Source: Terrimonas_A sp051954695 (GTDB lineage Bacteria > Bacteroidota > Bacteroidia > Chitinophagales > Chitinophagaceae). From it: a stretch of DNA of 64,000 nucleotides. Position numbers and translations under genes: made by a program. Positions 34,058-43,166 of this stretch are shown piece after piece. The DNA lies in contig JBQCHL010000024.1 in NCBI GenBank assembly GCA_051954695.1, positions 124,001 to 188,000 on the forward strand, read 5' to 3'. The notes under the pieces were generated by a model that was not told the DNA's origin, ran no database searches, and was given only the letters and a program-made list of their open reading frames with translations. Every line of letters starts with the position of its first letter. Position 1 is the first letter of the stretch.

Positions 34058-34615
34058 TTACTTAAAGCTTACTTTAGGCGGCTCTTCCATCTGCCTTCTA
34101 AGATCAGTGCCAAGGTCAAAGAATACTTCACGCTGGAACCCGAAGTTGCGGGCGATAAGATTGCTGGGAAAAGATTCCACTGCATTATTGTATTCAGTAG
34201 TTGCTCCATTGAAGAAACGCCTGGAGGCAGCCAGTTTGTTTTCAATATCGCTTAACTCTTCCTGCAATTGAAGGAAGTTCTGATTGGCTTTGAGATCGGG
34301 ATATGCTTCTACCTGCACTTTCAATCCCTGCAAGGCACTGGTCAGTTGTTGCTCGGCTACAATTTTATCATCAATGGTTTTTGCATTGATGGCAGCAGTT
34401 CGGGCTTCTGTTACTTTCAACAGCAATTCTTTTTCATGTGCTGCATATCCTTTTACTGTTTCTACCAGTTGAGGCACCAGGTCGTGCCGCTGGCGGAGTT
34501 GCACATCAATATCTGCGAAAGCATTCTGCCGCCTGTTGCGCAGTTTTACCAGGCTGTTATAGAGCGTGACCAGCCATATAGCGATCACTGCAAGGATAAC
34601 GAGGAGGATGATCAT
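34058..34615 (-). CDS. LemA family protein
   Basis: This 185-residue protein has one N-terminal membrane helix (about 1-20) and a helical-bundle domain with the LemA signature LYNSLVKLRNRRQNAFADIDVQLRQRHDLVP-type region around 22-52. The function of LemA is unknown, but it often accompanies HtpX-like proteases, as here (37 bases to the downstream gene). The frame extends to 34663, but that extension would run through the upstream terminator hairpin. ATG at 34615 is therefore chosen. Confidence 0.92.
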   Translation of the reverse strand: MIILLVILAVIAIWLVTLYNSLVKLRNRRQNAFADIDVQLRQRHDLVPQLVETVKGYAAHEKELLLKVTEARTAAINAKTIDDKIVAEQQLTSALQGLKVQVEAYPDLKANQNFLQLQEELSDIENKLAASRRFFNGATTEYNNAVESFPSNLIARNFGFQREVFFDLGTDLRRQMEEPPKVSFK

Positions 34616-34643
34616 GTATTGAAGTTTTAGCGATGCTGAAATT

Positions 34644-34678
34644 AATAAAAAAACCAGGAACAACCTTGTTCCTGGTTT
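34644..34678 (-). terminator. Terminator of the dienelactone hydrolase gene
   Basis: AAACCAGGAACA and TGTTCCTGGTTT pair with a 4-base loop at 34651-34678. Read on the minus strand the stem is followed by TTTTTTTATT, a classic rho-independent terminator. It lies 40 bases beyond the stop of the hydrolase gene at 34719 and just before lemA. Confidence 0.9.
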
Positions 34679-34718
34679 AACAGGCTGCAGACCGTGATTT
34701 CCGGCTGCAGATGATCTT

Positions 34719-35561
34719 TTACTGGAATATTTTTCCGAAGAAGGTCTTCATATCCTGCCATGAGGCAGAATCTGCTGCCGGGTTATATGCAATCGGCATA
34801 TTGAACTTCTTGCCATTTTCTGTGGATGCAGGATTCGTAAATGCATGTGTCGCATTTTCATAGGCTTTGAACGTGTAATTGGCACCTACAGCCTCCATTT
34901 CTTTTTTGAATTTCTCTACTTCAGCGGCAGGCACAAATGGATCGGCTGCTCCATGGCAAACCAGGATCGCGGCTTTTAAGGTGTTCTTATCAGCCGGCAC
35001 GCCCATCAGGTTGCCATGAAAACTTACCACACCTTTCAGGTTTTCGCCCAGCCTGGCCATATTCAATACCTGTGCTCCGCCAAAGCAATAACCGATCGCT
35101 GCGATCTTGCTGGTGTCGGTTTGACTGTATGATTTCAGTTTGGCCAGTGCTGCATCAAATCTTCTCTGCGCCATTTTTGGGTCCTGGTAAAATGGTGTGG
35201 CATATTTACCGGCTGAATCAGGATTGTCGGCTATTTTACCATTGCCATACATATCAATAGCTATGGCTATATAGCCCAACGCTGCAAGTTGTTTGGCCCT
35301 TTCTTTCGGGTATTCATTCAATCCCCACCATTCAGGGACAATGATCACACCAGGCCTTGGCCCTTCTTTGTTTTCATCATAAGCAACAAAGCCGTTCATG
35401 CTGATGTTGTCGCCGGTATAGCTAACATTATCTTCTTTTATTTTTGGCTCCTTTGCAGTGGCCGGTGTTTCTGGCTCTGCTTTTTTCTCTGCGTTATTAC
35501 AAGCGGCAAGAGAAAGGATTGTTCCGAGGAACAATGCATAAGAAAAACGTTTCCACGTCAT
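34719..35561 (-). CDS. Dienelactone hydrolase family lipoprotein
   Basis: This 280-residue alpha/beta hydrolase has a lipobox (LSLAAC, Cys near 21) and an Ala/Glu/Lys-rich linker. The DLH catalytic Cys lies in IGYCFGGAQVL near 160, the Asp in HGAADPFVP near 207 and the His in ATHAFTNP near 244. DLH enzymes open lactones, but many exported relatives act on unknown esters. An envelope location follows from the lipobox. It stands alone with its own terminator. Confidence 0.9.
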   Translation of the reverse strand: MTWKRFSYALFLGTILSLAACNNAEKKAEPETPATAKEPKIKEDNVSYTGDNISMNGFVAYDENKEGPRPGVIIVPEWWGLNEYPKERAKQLAALGYIAIAIDMYGNGKIADNPDSAGKYATPFYQDPKMAQRRFDAALAKLKSYSQTDTSKIAAIGYCFGGAQVLNMARLGENLKGVVSFHGNLMGVPADKNTLKAAILVCHGAADPFVPAAEVEKFKKEMEAVGANYTFKAYENATHAFTNPASTENGKKFNMPIAYNPAADSASWQDMKTFFGKIFQ

Positions 35562-35715
35562 GGTAAAATATTTTTATGGTATGTAGAAAGAATAAAGTTC
35601 AGAAAACTTTTCGGGAGGAAGAATTTTTTTTCCCGGATCTGACGGACTATAGTTGGTTGTGAATTAAACCAGGTCCGGGATGGCAATCATATTTCTTCAC
35701 AAATTTTACATGTCT

Positions 35716-37164
35716 CTATCTTATCACAAATGAGCGGGTGATCTTTTCTCCATTGCTTTCGCAAACCAGGTAATACATCCCCTGGGCATAGCCACCTATA
35801 TCGAAACTTGTTTGATTACTGTTGATCTCCGGTCTTTTCTGTTGCAACAATATACCGTTTGCTGTATAAATCTTTATCTGTGAAACAGAAGCAGGAGAGT
35901 GGTTAACGGTGATCCTGCCGGAAGCAGGGTTGGGAAATAATCGAATGCTGATCTCTTTTCTTACGATCTGTATCGTTTTGCTGTAGCTGCTGCGCTGATC
36001 CAGGTCAACGATCTTCAGCCGGTAATAATTAATGCCGGGGTTCAGTTGCTGATCGGATGAAACATAACGTTGCGTAGTTGAACTCCTGCCTTTGGCTTTC
36101 ACTGTGTCAATAGCAATAAAGTCTGTACCATCCTTGCTCTTTTCAACTACAAAATAATCTGCTTTGTCTTCATTGCTCGTTGTCCAGTTTAAGGATGCAT
36201 TGTCACTGGAGCCATGCACAGCAAAATCTGTAAGCATCACAGGAAGAACTATACCGATATTGAATGTTTTATTGTTGTAGGCAACAAATGCAACATCACT
36301 ATTGCCGGAAAGATTGATCTTGAACTCACGGATATTGGCATAATTGGCTGGAGTGATGCCAAAATCGCTAAGATCAGCACCCCATAGCCTAATAGGCCTG
36401 TCAGTGTTAGTGAAACCTGAAGTCAGGGTCATCGGGTTAGTTGATGCTTCATAAAAATCGGCAGTCCAATTGGCCACGGCAGGAATATTGGTGAATACTA
36501 CTGTTTTGGTTTCTCCTACTACAGTGCCGCTTGCATTGATAAAAGCATATTTATCAGCCGAACCACTTGGGTCAGCCACCTGTGTTACAATGATATCAGG
36601 GATACCATCACCAATATTGCCGGGGCGTATATTGGTTACGAGAAAGCTGATGCTGCCTGCAGGAATGTTTGCAACGCAGGTGCCAATATCCAATCCCCTG
36701 ATGCCATCACTCAGATAAGGCGTTATATTATTGGCATAATGCGTGCTGCCCCTGCCGTTGTGCACACCATCATACATTTCACCCAAACCAACTTTTGTAT
36801 TGGAATTGATAGTGCCCGTATAACCCGCCAGGGGAAGCGACCAGAAATCTCCCTCAACAAAAGTTTGACCATGGCTGGCTAACACCGTGTTGTTGGCGCC
36901 AGTGGAATATTGTGTACCATTATAAGTAAATGCAAGCAGGTTGTGGCTATTGTTCGGTTTGACAGGGTTAATGGAAGAAGAGGAAGTCTTCCAATAAGAA
37001 TTAAAATCAGTAATGATCCCGGTAATTGCCTGCTGGCCGGAAACAAATGAAGGCAATAAAAATAAAAAGAGAGTAAAGATATAACTCCTGAGAAGGGTAA
37101 TATGGCGGGTAAAGACATAAAATGCCTCTGGTAGTATAGGTTTTATTATTGGATTCGTCTTCAT
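35716..37164 (-). CDS. Surface protein with T9SS type A sorting domain
   Basis: This 482-residue protein has a long signal peptide (hydrophobic core about 27-42, ending VSGQQ). A beta-rich N-terminal region about 45-300 has no recognised enzymatic motif. A fibronectin/Ig-like segment follows, about 305-400 (LTDFAVHGSSDNASLNWTTS, then NYYRLKIVD). The C-terminal T9SS sorting domain begins RLFPNPASGRI and ends SFVIR. It is thus exported and anchored at the surface. The repeated Asn/Thr/Gly-rich content suggests a structural or adhesive role; this is inference. It is divergent from the amidohydrolase. Confidence 0.85.
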   Translation of the reverse strand: MKTNPIIKPILPEAFYVFTRHITLLRSYIFTLFLFLLPSFVSGQQAITGIITDFNSYWKTSSSSINPVKPNNSHNLLAFTYNGTQYSTGANNTVLASHGQTFVEGDFWSLPLAGYTGTINSNTKVGLGEMYDGVHNGRGSTHYANNITPYLSDGIRGLDIGTCVANIPAGSISFLVTNIRPGNIGDGIPDIIVTQVADPSGSADKYAFINASGTVVGETKTVVFTNIPAVANWTADFYEASTNPMTLTSGFTNTDRPIRLWGADLSDFGITPANYANIREFKINLSGNSDVAFVAYNNKTFNIGIVLPVMLTDFAVHGSSDNASLNWTTSNEDKADYFVVEKSKDGTDFIAIDTVKAKGRSSTTQRYVSSDQQLNPGINYYRLKIVDLDQRSSYSKTIQIVRKEISIRLFPNPASGRITVNHSPASVSQIKIYTANGILLQQKRPEINSNQTSFDIGGYAQGMYYLVCESNGEKITRSFVIR

Positions 37165-37488
37165 CGGATACCGGATCGCACAGCAAAATTAATTTACTTG
37201 CCGCTCTTTATTGCTATTTGCAGGAAAGCAATGCTATATCATTCCTTAATCAGCAGAGAACAATAGTTAAACTACTTCGTTATTTTACTGTTTTGTATAT
37301 TCTGGCTCTCAAAACTGTGCCCCGGCTGATGGAAATTAAGGACATACCCCTAAACGTCGATATCTGATGCAAATTGCCCATATCAGGTCAATTTTGATTT
37401 TTATGGCCGATCTTACTGGCACTTTGCAGTGATAAGAGGTAAAAGCTATCAGGGTCATCTTTACAAAACAGATCAATATATTCGCTGT
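37165..37488. other. Divergent intergenic region, surface protein / amidohydrolase
   Basis: A 324-base AT-rich gap. A minus-strand -7 box TAATTTTG lies at 37184-37191, 19 bases before the surface-protein ATG. On the plus side TTTTG at 37392 and CACTTTG near 37420 could form a weak promoter for the amidohydrolase. No RNA gene or repeat was recognised. Confidence 0.4.
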
Positions 37489-38571
37489 ATGATAAAATAT
37501 CGCTTTCTCTTACTGGGTCTTTTCCCAGGTTATGTTTTTGCGCAGGCAAAAATGGATTTCGAATCCTACAATCCGCCTTCCACCCTGGTAGTGGCCGAGC
37601 ATAAATTGACCAGTGCTAAATATCCTTTTATTGATGTGCATAATCATCAGTATAATATGCCTGGTATGGACCTCTCCAACCTGATCACTGAAATGGATAA
37701 GCTGAATATGAAAGTGATGGTCAATCTCAGCGGTGGAAATGGCGAGCAGCTAAAGAAAGCAGCCGATAATGTAAAAGCGCATTATCCGAGGAGGTTTATC
37801 CTGTTTGCCAATATCGATTTTAAGAATATAGGTGAAGCCGGCTGGGGAGAAAAAGCTGCCCGGCAACTGGAGCAGGATGTAAAGAATGGAGCAAACGGAT
37901 TGAAGATCTTCAAGAACCTGGGTTTTTCAGTAACGGATATTAATGGAAAAAGAGTGGCTGTGGATGATGCCCGGCTCGATTCCATCTGGAAGAAAGCAGG
38001 GGAATTGAAGATTCCTGTGCTGATACATACTGCCGATCCCAAATCTTTCTGGGACCCAGTGGACGCGAACAATGAACGCTGGCTGGAACTGGTGACGCAC
38101 CCCGGACGTAAAAGAGATGATACGCATCCGGTGCCCTGGGATACGCTGATAGCAGAGCAGCACCGGCTTTTCAAAAAACACCGGAATACCACTTTTATTG
38201 CCGCACATTTTGGCTGGTATCCTAACGATCTTAAAAAATTGAGTGGCCTGCTTGATGAAATGCCTAATGTGATGGTGGAGTTTGGTGCGGTGATCGCAGA
38301 ACTGGGTCGCCAGCCACATACTGCGAAGCAGTTCTTTACTCAATACCAGGACAGGATCCTGTTTGGCAAAGACAGTTGGGTGCCGGAAGAATATGCCACT
38401 TATTTCCGTGTACTGGAAACAGAAGATGAATATTTCCCTTATCACAAAAAATACCATGCTTTCTGGGCAATGTATGGGATGGGCCTACCGGATGCGATCC
38501 TGAAAAAGATATATTATAAGAATGCATTGAGGATCATTCCGGGCCTTGACAAGACCCTGTTTCCGGAATAG
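37489..38571 (+). CDS. Exported amidohydrolase-2 family protein
   Basis: This 360-residue protein has a signal peptide (about 1-17, ending VFAQA). The TIM-barrel metal-hydrolase fold is marked by the HxH-like motif FIDVHNHQYN near 47-55, Lys in GANGLKIFKNLG near 143-150, LIHTADP near 186, FIAAHFGWYP near 241 and ILFGKDSW with the metal Asp near 304. This is the amidohydrolase-2/ACMSD-like pattern, in which hydrolysis or decarboxylation are both possible. The frame is open to 37429 but ATG at 37489 yields the signal peptide. Substrate unknown. Confidence 0.88.
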   Translation: MIKYRFLLLGLFPGYVFAQAKMDFESYNPPSTLVVAEHKLTSAKYPFIDVHNHQYNMPGMDLSNLITEMDKLNMKVMVNLSGGNGEQLKKAADNVKAHYPRRFILFANIDFKNIGEAGWGEKAARQLEQDVKNGANGLKIFKNLGFSVTDINGKRVAVDDARLDSIWKKAGELKIPVLIHTADPKSFWDPVDANNERWLELVTHPGRKRDDTHPVPWDTLIAEQHRLFKKHRNTTFIAAHFGWYPNDLKKLSGLLDEMPNVMVEFGAVIAELGRQPHTAKQFFTQYQDRILFGKDSWVPEEYATYFRVLETEDEYFPYHKKYHAFWAMYGMGLPDAILKKIYYKNALRIIPGLDKTLFPE

Positions 38572-38590
38572 AAGCAACCCAAACTTTCCG

Positions 38591-38598
38591 TATCTTTG
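38591..38598 (+). promoter_or_regulatory. -7 box TATCTTTG of prfB
   Basis: An exact TAnnTTTG match, followed by CGCCCAC, ends 8 bases before the prfB ATG. The mRNA leader would be only a few bases or none. No strong -33 element was seen. Confidence 0.55.
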
Positions 38599-38606
38599 CG
38601 CCCACT

Positions 38607-39702
38607 ATGACACAAGAAAAATTACAGGATATGCGGTCCCGCATTGCCGGGATAAGGAGGTTTCTTTGACGTCGAGAACCGACGATATAAAATCGAAGAA
38701 GACAAGCAGCTTTCGTTAAGTCCGGGTTTCTGGGACGACAACAAAAGGGCGACCGAAATTCTAAAGAATATCAAGCTGAATGAGTATTGGGTAAAGCTGT
38801 ACGAGGTAACTGAGACAGCCGTGGAAGATTTTGCCGTACTTTTTGAATTTTGGAAAGGCGGCGATGCTACGGAAGAGGAGACCAAGGAAGCTTTTGAAAA
38901 AGCCAATGACCTGCTTGACGATGCCGAATTTAAAGCCACGCTTAATGAACCTGAAGATGAACTGCCAGCCGTGCTGCAGATCAACTCGGGCGCTGGCGGC
39001 ACAGAAAGCCAGGACTGGGCTGAAATGCTCGCCCGGATGTACCGGATGTATGGCGAAAAGCAAGGCTGGAAAGTGACTGAACTCGACTGGGTTTGGGGAG
39101 ATGGTGCAGGGATCAAAACTGCCACCCTCCAGTTTGAAGGTCCCTTTGCTTATGGGTTCCTGAAAGCAGAAAGCGGTGTACATCGCCTGGTAAGGATCTC
39201 GCCGTTCGATAGTAATGCGCGCCGGCATACATCCTTCTGTTCCGTATTTGTATATCCCCTGGTGGATGATTCCATTAATATAGAAGTAAGAGATGCGGAT
39301 GTAAAAATGGAAACCGCACGAAGCGGTGGCGCTGGCGGCCAGAACGTGAACAAGGTAGAGACCAAAGTGATGCTTACCCACATTCCCACAGGTATTGTAG
39401 TAGTGTGTCAAACAGAGCGTTCGCAGTTGGGCAACCGGGAAAAAGCGATGACCATGCTTAAAAGCCGTCTTTATGAAGAAGAACTCCGCAAAAGGAATGA
39501 ACTGAAAGACGCCGTGAACAGCAAAAAGAAAAAGATAGAATGGGGTAGCCAGATCCGTTCCTATGTTTTCCATCCTTATAAGATGATCAAAGATCACCGT
39601 ACGGATTATGAAGTAGGCAATGTGCAACCGGTGATGGATGGAGACCTGGATGGATTCATCAAAGCATACCTGATGAGCGAGAAGGAAAGTGAAACAACAT
39701 AA
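38607..39702 (+). CDS. prfB: Peptide chain release factor 2, with programmed +1 frameshift
   Basis: RF2 ends translation at UGA and UAA. The ATG at 38607 opens a 20-codon frame ending CTT-TGA-C at 38664-38670. Shifting +1 by skipping the T at 38667 continues as GAC to the stop at 39702, giving a 364-residue RF2. An AGGAGG at 38655-38660 sits just before the slip site, as in the known autoregulatory prfB signal. The product has the stop-recognition motif SPF in RISPFDSNARR and the catalytic GGQ in GGAGGQNVNK. An uncorrected annotation would begin too late at 38821. Confidence 0.96.
38655..38670 (+). promoter_or_regulatory. prfB programmed frameshift signal
   Basis: AGGAGGTTTCTTTGAC contains an internal Shine-Dalgarno-like AGGAGG, the slippery CTT and the in-frame TGA followed by C. 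Low RF2 stalls the ribosome at TGA and favours the +1 shift, so RF2 controls its own synthesis. Confidence 0.95.
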
Positions 39703-39742
39703 TGAGTTTTATCACGATCAACATTTAAAACAATCACATCAC

Positions 39743-41374
39743 ATGGCAATAGGTACATTTTCATATCCGATGCCGGTCAATGAGCCGGTATTAAGTTATG
39801 CTCCTGGCAGCAAAGAGAAAGAAACGCTTAAAGCAGCGTTGAAAAAGTTGAAATCAGAAGAGTTGGATATTCCCATGTATATCGGGGGAGAAGAAGTGAG
39901 AACAGGTAAGAAAACAGCGATCCATCCTCCTCATGAAATAAAACATACGCTGGGCTATTTTCACAGCGGTGATGAAAAACATGTTGAGCAGGCTATCAAA
40001 GCGGCTTTAACAGCCAAGCAAGCCTGGGCTGATATGAGCTGGGAAAGCAGGGCCGGTATCTTCCTGAAAGCGGCCGACCTGATCGCTACCAAATACAGAG
40101 CTTATATGAATGGTACCACTATGCTGGGCCAGAGCAAAAATGCTTTCCAGGCAGAGATCGATTCTGCATGTGAACTGATCGATTTTCTCCGCTTCAATGT
40201 TCATTTCCTGAGTGAGATCTATAAGCAACAACCTATCAGCAGTGCAGGTATGCACAACCGGATGGAATATCGCCCGCTTGAAGGTTTTGTGCTGGCGGTT
40301 ACTCCGTTCAACTTTACAGCGATCGGAGGTAATCTTCCTACCTCTGCTGCCATGTGTGGCAACGTGGTAGTGTGGAAGCCGGCCAATACGCAGGTATACT
40401 CCGCACAGATGTTTATGCGCATACTGAAAGAAGCCGGCCTGCCTGATGGAGTGATCAATCTTGTTTATGTGGATGGTCCTACACTGGGTAAAGTATGTTT
40501 CAATCATAAAGATTTTGCAGGCGTGCATTTTACGGGATCAACCGGCGTATTCAATAATATGTGGGAAACGATCGGTAAGAACATGGCGCAATACAAAAGC
40601 TATCCGAGAATAGTAGGTGAAACAGGTGGTAAGGACTTTGTGATCGCGCATAAGAGCGCAGATGCAGATGTAGTAGCTACTGCATTGTTAAGAGGTGCGT
40701 TTGAGTTCCAGGGTCAAAAATGTTCTGCAGCTTCCCGCGCTTATCTGCCTTCCAATATTGTAGAGGAAGTGAAAAAGAAACTGATTGCCGGCGTGCAAAG
40801 TTTTAAGATGGGAACGGTAGAAGATTTCACCAACTTTATTAACGCGGTGATTGATGAAAAGAGCTTTGATAAAATTCAGAATTATATCGAGCAGGCGAAA
40901 AAAGATAAGAATACAGATATATGGGTAGGAGGTGAGTGCAATAAAACTGAAGGATATTTTATTCAGCCAACAGTGATTGAAGCAAAAGACCCGAACTATG
41001 TGACCATGTGTGAAGAGATCTTTGGCCCTGTGCTTACAGTTTATGTTTATCCTGCTGATCAGTTTGAGCAAACGTTGGAATTGGTAGATAATACTTCTCC
41101 TTATGCATTAACCGGTTCAGTGATCTCAAGAGACAGGGCTGCAATTGAACTGGCTACGAATAAACTCCGCAATGCAGCAGGCAATTTTTATATCAACGAT
41201 AAGCCGACTGGTGCAGTGGTAGGTCAGCAACCTTTTGGTGGAGCAAGGGCAAGCGGCACGAATGATAAAGCAGGATCGATACTGAATCTTTACCGTTGGC
41301 TGAGTGCAAGAACGATCAAAGAAACATTTACTCCCCCGGTGGATTACAGCTATCCGTTTATGCAGGATAAATAA
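39743..41374 (+). CDS. pruA: L-glutamate gamma-semialdehyde (1-pyrroline-5-carboxylate) dehydrogenase
   Basis: This 543-residue aldehyde dehydrogenase oxidises glutamate semialdehyde to glutamate with NAD, the last step of proline degradation. Seen are the N-terminal P5CDH pattern NEPVLSYAPGSKEK, VTPFNFTAIGGN, the NAD loop FTGSTGVF, catalytic Glu in VGETGGKDF and catalytic Cys in QGQKCSAASRAY. The length fits the monofunctional form without a proline dehydrogenase domain. The frame extends upstream to 39689 inside prfB; ATG at 39743 is preferred. No proline dehydrogenase gene is adjacent. Confidence 0.94.
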   Translation: MAIGTFSYPMPVNEPVLSYAPGSKEKETLKAALKKLKSEELDIPMYIGGEEVRTGKKTAIHPPHEIKHTLGYFHSGDEKHVEQAIKAALTAKQAWADMSWESRAGIFLKAADLIATKYRAYMNGTTMLGQSKNAFQAEIDSACELIDFLRFNVHFLSEIYKQQPISSAGMHNRMEYRPLEGFVLAVTPFNFTAIGGNLPTSAAMCGNVVVWKPANTQVYSAQMFMRILKEAGLPDGVINLVYVDGPTLGKVCFNHKDFAGVHFTGSTGVFNNMWETIGKNMAQYKSYPRIVGETGGKDFVIAHKSADADVVATALLRGAFEFQGQKCSAASRAYLPSNIVEEVKKKLIAGVQSFKMGTVEDFTNFINAVIDEKSFDKIQNYIEQAKKDKNTDIWVGGECNKTEGYFIQPTVIEAKDPNYVTMCEEIFGPVLTVYVYPADQFEQTLELVDNTSPYALTGSVISRDRAAIELATNKLRNAAGNFYINDKPTGAVVGQQPFGGARASGTNDKAGSILNLYRWLSARTIKETFTPPVDYSYPFMQDK

Positions 41375-41392
41375 TTAAAAATTATCTGAAGG

Positions 41393-41451
41393 CCGTCAGT
41401 AGGAAATAAAATGCAATTGGTATTGTTTTTATTACTTACTGACGGTTTTTT
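41393..41451 (+). terminator. Terminator downstream of pruA
   Basis: CCGTCAGTA at 41393 pairs with TACTGACGG at 41437-41445, with additional partial pairing of A- and T-rich inner segments. A run of Ts ending TTTTTTATTT follows. This is a long rho-independent terminator for the plus strand. Confidence 0.85.
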
Positions 41452-41642
41452 ATTTGCAACAACTCAAGCGTGAATAATCGCAATTCAACCAACTTATCGG
41501 ATATCTGAAGTAAAAGCGTGATTATGTTTGCTGCATCAACAACATGTTGTCGCGCGCGTCAGTATAAATTTTTTTTTATCGAAAGCATAATATTTGATCT
41601 TTTTTTTGATCAGCGGTATTAACTTTTTTTTGGCTAGTTTAT

Positions 41643-41673
41643 TTTGTATTTGAAAATCCGCATATTATGTTTG
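41643..41673 (+). promoter_or_regulatory. Promoter of beta-barrel gene 1 (TTTG-N19-TATGTTTG)
   Basis: TTTG at 41643-41646 and TATGTTTG at 41666-41673 are separated by exactly 19 bases, the ideal spacing for the Bacteroidota housekeeping sigma factor. The predicted leader is about 30 bases, longer than at many other genes here. It suggests strong expression. Confidence 0.75.
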
Positions 41674-41710
41674 CGATCATTATTCATTCAAACCTTAAAC
41701 AAAATTAAAG

Positions 41711-42196
41711 ATGAAGAAAGTGTTTCTCGTAGCAGCTTTTACAGTTGCTGGATTTATTGGTCTTAACGCACAGAAAGATTTTAAACTTGGTGCTGGTATC
41801 AATGTAGGCCTTCCTGTTGGCGATATTAAAGATGCAGCCAACTTTGCAATAGGTGCAGAACTGCAAGGCGAATTAGGTCTTAGCGAAACTGTTAAAGGTC
41901 TGGCTACAGTTGGCTATACCCATTTCCTTGGTAAGGAAGTGTTTCCTGGTGTAAAACCAAAATTTGGTGCAGTTCCTATCCTGGTAGGTGCGCGTGTTTA
42001 TCCTTCTGAGCAATTCTTTGTAGGTGGTCAGGTAGGTTATGGTTTCTTCACCGGAGATGCTGATGGCGGTGGATTTGCTTACAAACCCCAGGTAGGTTAT
42101 GATGCAGGTAAATTCCAACTGGCTCTTAGTTACAATGCCATTTCTGATAATGGTACAACAAGCTGGTTAGGTCTTTCAGGCGTTATTAAATTCTAA
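41711..42196 (+). CDS. Small outer membrane beta-barrel protein 1
   Basis: This 161-residue protein has a signal peptide (about 1-20, ending GLNAQ). About eight amphipathic strands follow, rich in Gly, Ala and aromatic residues (FKLGAGINVGLPVGDI, FVGGQVGYGFFTG, LSGVIKF at the end). This matches small eight-strand OmpA/OmpW-like barrels of Bacteroidota. It has a strong promoter and a strong terminator, so it is likely an abundant single-gene transcript. The role is unknown. It is related in pattern to the two barrel genes downstream. Confidence 0.88.
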   Translation: MKKVFLVAAFTVAGFIGLNAQKDFKLGAGINVGLPVGDIKDAANFAIGAELQGELGLSETVKGLATVGYTHFLGKEVFPGVKPKFGAVPILVGARVYPSEQFFVGGQVGYGFFTGDADGGGFAYKPQVGYDAGKFQLALSYNAISDNGTTSWLGLSGVIKF

Positions 42197-42236
42197 TTTA
42201 ACCCGACCTCTTTTACTGAATAAGTAAATACTTTTT

Positions 42237-42272
42237 AAAGAGCTTCAATCTAAGATTGAAGCTCTTTCTTTT
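42237..42272 (+). terminator. Terminator of beta-barrel gene 1
   Basis: A perfect 14-bp stem, AAAGAGCTTCAATC with GATTGAAGCTCTTT around a 3-base loop, is followed by CTTTTTAT. Classic rho-independent terminator 40 bases after the stop at 42196. Confidence 0.92.
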
Positions 42273-42388
42273 TATAACCGAATCAGTATTGGCTTTTATG
42301 AATATTTGGTAGAACCTGCACCAGGAGCCTGTTTTATCCAATGTGTATGATGAATTCGAGTACTTCTACGCGCTTTTTTACGATACCA

Positions 42389-42419
42389 TTGCAGTTCTAT
42401 AAAACTAATTATAGCTTTG
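42389..42419 (+). promoter_or_regulatory. Promoter of beta-barrel gene 2
   Basis: TTGC at 42389 and TAGCTTTG at 42412-42419 are about 20 bases apart, close to the consensus arrangement. The leader would be about 27 bases before the ATG at 42453. Confidence 0.6.
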
Positions 42420-42452
42420 CGGAAACCCATTTTAAAAAATAAAAGACTGCTT

Positions 42453-42989
42453 ATGAAAAAGCTTTTTCTTGCAATTACAATTGTTACAGTTTCACTGACT
42501 GCTTCTGCTCAAAAAGGAAATAACCAGATAGGAGTTGGAGTTGATCTTGGCTTACCTACAAGCGATTTTGGCGATGCTGCTAAGTTTGGATTTGGCGGCT
42601 ATTTAAAAGGTTTGTATGGTATCGGTTCTGCCGGCCAGATCACACTTACTTCCGGTTATACTACTTACTCTGCAAAAGATGAAGTTCTTGGAGGAGGCAT
42701 TGACAAAATGAAATTCGGAATCATCCCGATCCTTGCCGGTTACCGTCACAACTTTGATGGTTTCTATGCAGAACCGCAACTTGGTTACAGCATTTTCCGC
42801 ACTAAGGTAGAAAGTGGCGGTATGAGCGGATCCGATTCACAAGGTATGTTCACCTGGGCAGTAGGCCTGGGATATGCTATGAGCGGCTTTGATGCTGGTG
42901 TGCGTTATCAAAGCGGCAGCAAAGACGGTACTACTATTGCTGTTGTAGGTATCCATATTGGTTACAACTTCTCACTGGGAGGTAAATAA
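42453..42989 (+). CDS. Small outer membrane beta-barrel protein 2
   Basis: This 178-residue secreted barrel has a signal peptide (about 1-19, ending ASAQK). Its strands closely follow those of the next gene: NQIGVGVDLGLPTSDFG, FGFGGYLKGLYGIG, YAEPQLGYSIF and GIHIGYNFSLGGK. The family is the porin-like outer membrane beta-barrel group; no ligand is known. The frame is open to 42417, but the ATG at 42453 starts the signal peptide. It has its own promoter and terminator. It and barrel 3 arose by tandem duplication (strong sequence likeness). Confidence 0.88.
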   Translation: MKKLFLAITIVTVSLTASAQKGNNQIGVGVDLGLPTSDFGDAAKFGFGGYLKGLYGIGSAGQITLTSGYTTYSAKDEVLGGGIDKMKFGIIPILAGYRHNFDGFYAEPQLGYSIFRTKVESGGMSGSDSQGMFTWAVGLGYAMSGFDAGVRYQSGSKDGTTIAVVGIHIGYNFSLGGK

Positions 42990-43010
42990 TAAAAATCTTT
43001 ATAAGTACAT

Positions 43011-43037
43011 AAAAGGCCGGGCTTGTCCCGGCTTTTT
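43011..43037 (+). terminator. Terminator of beta-barrel gene 2
   Basis: AAAAG, one bulged G and CCGGG pair with CCCGGCTTTTT across a short loop, ending in a T-run. Rho-independent terminator 22 bases after the stop at 42989. Confidence 0.85.
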
Positions 43038-43166
43038 CGTGTTCAGACCTGCAGCATTTTAACTTTCTCTTTTTGAAAGAGCGTTTATCATTATTTTATT
43101 TACCGCAAACCAATATTATTTTTATATCGCTTTTGAACCTTTTAAACCAAACTCAAACCATCATTT

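Larger units (their letters stand above)
41375..41710. other. Intergenic region pruA / beta-barrel 1
   Basis: Holds the pruA terminator (41393-41451) and the promoter at 41643-41673. Between them lies an AT-rich stretch with long T-tracts near 41565-41640 and a CGCGCG near 41553. No open frame or RNA gene was recognised. Confidence 0.6.

Noticed and set aside
34616..34663. N-terminal extension of LemA
   Set aside because: It would be read through the rho-independent terminator of the upstream gene.
38821..39702. A separate release-factor-like gene beginning at 38821
   Set aside because: The frame is the second part of prfB; the +1 frameshift at 38667 joins it to the ATG at 38607.
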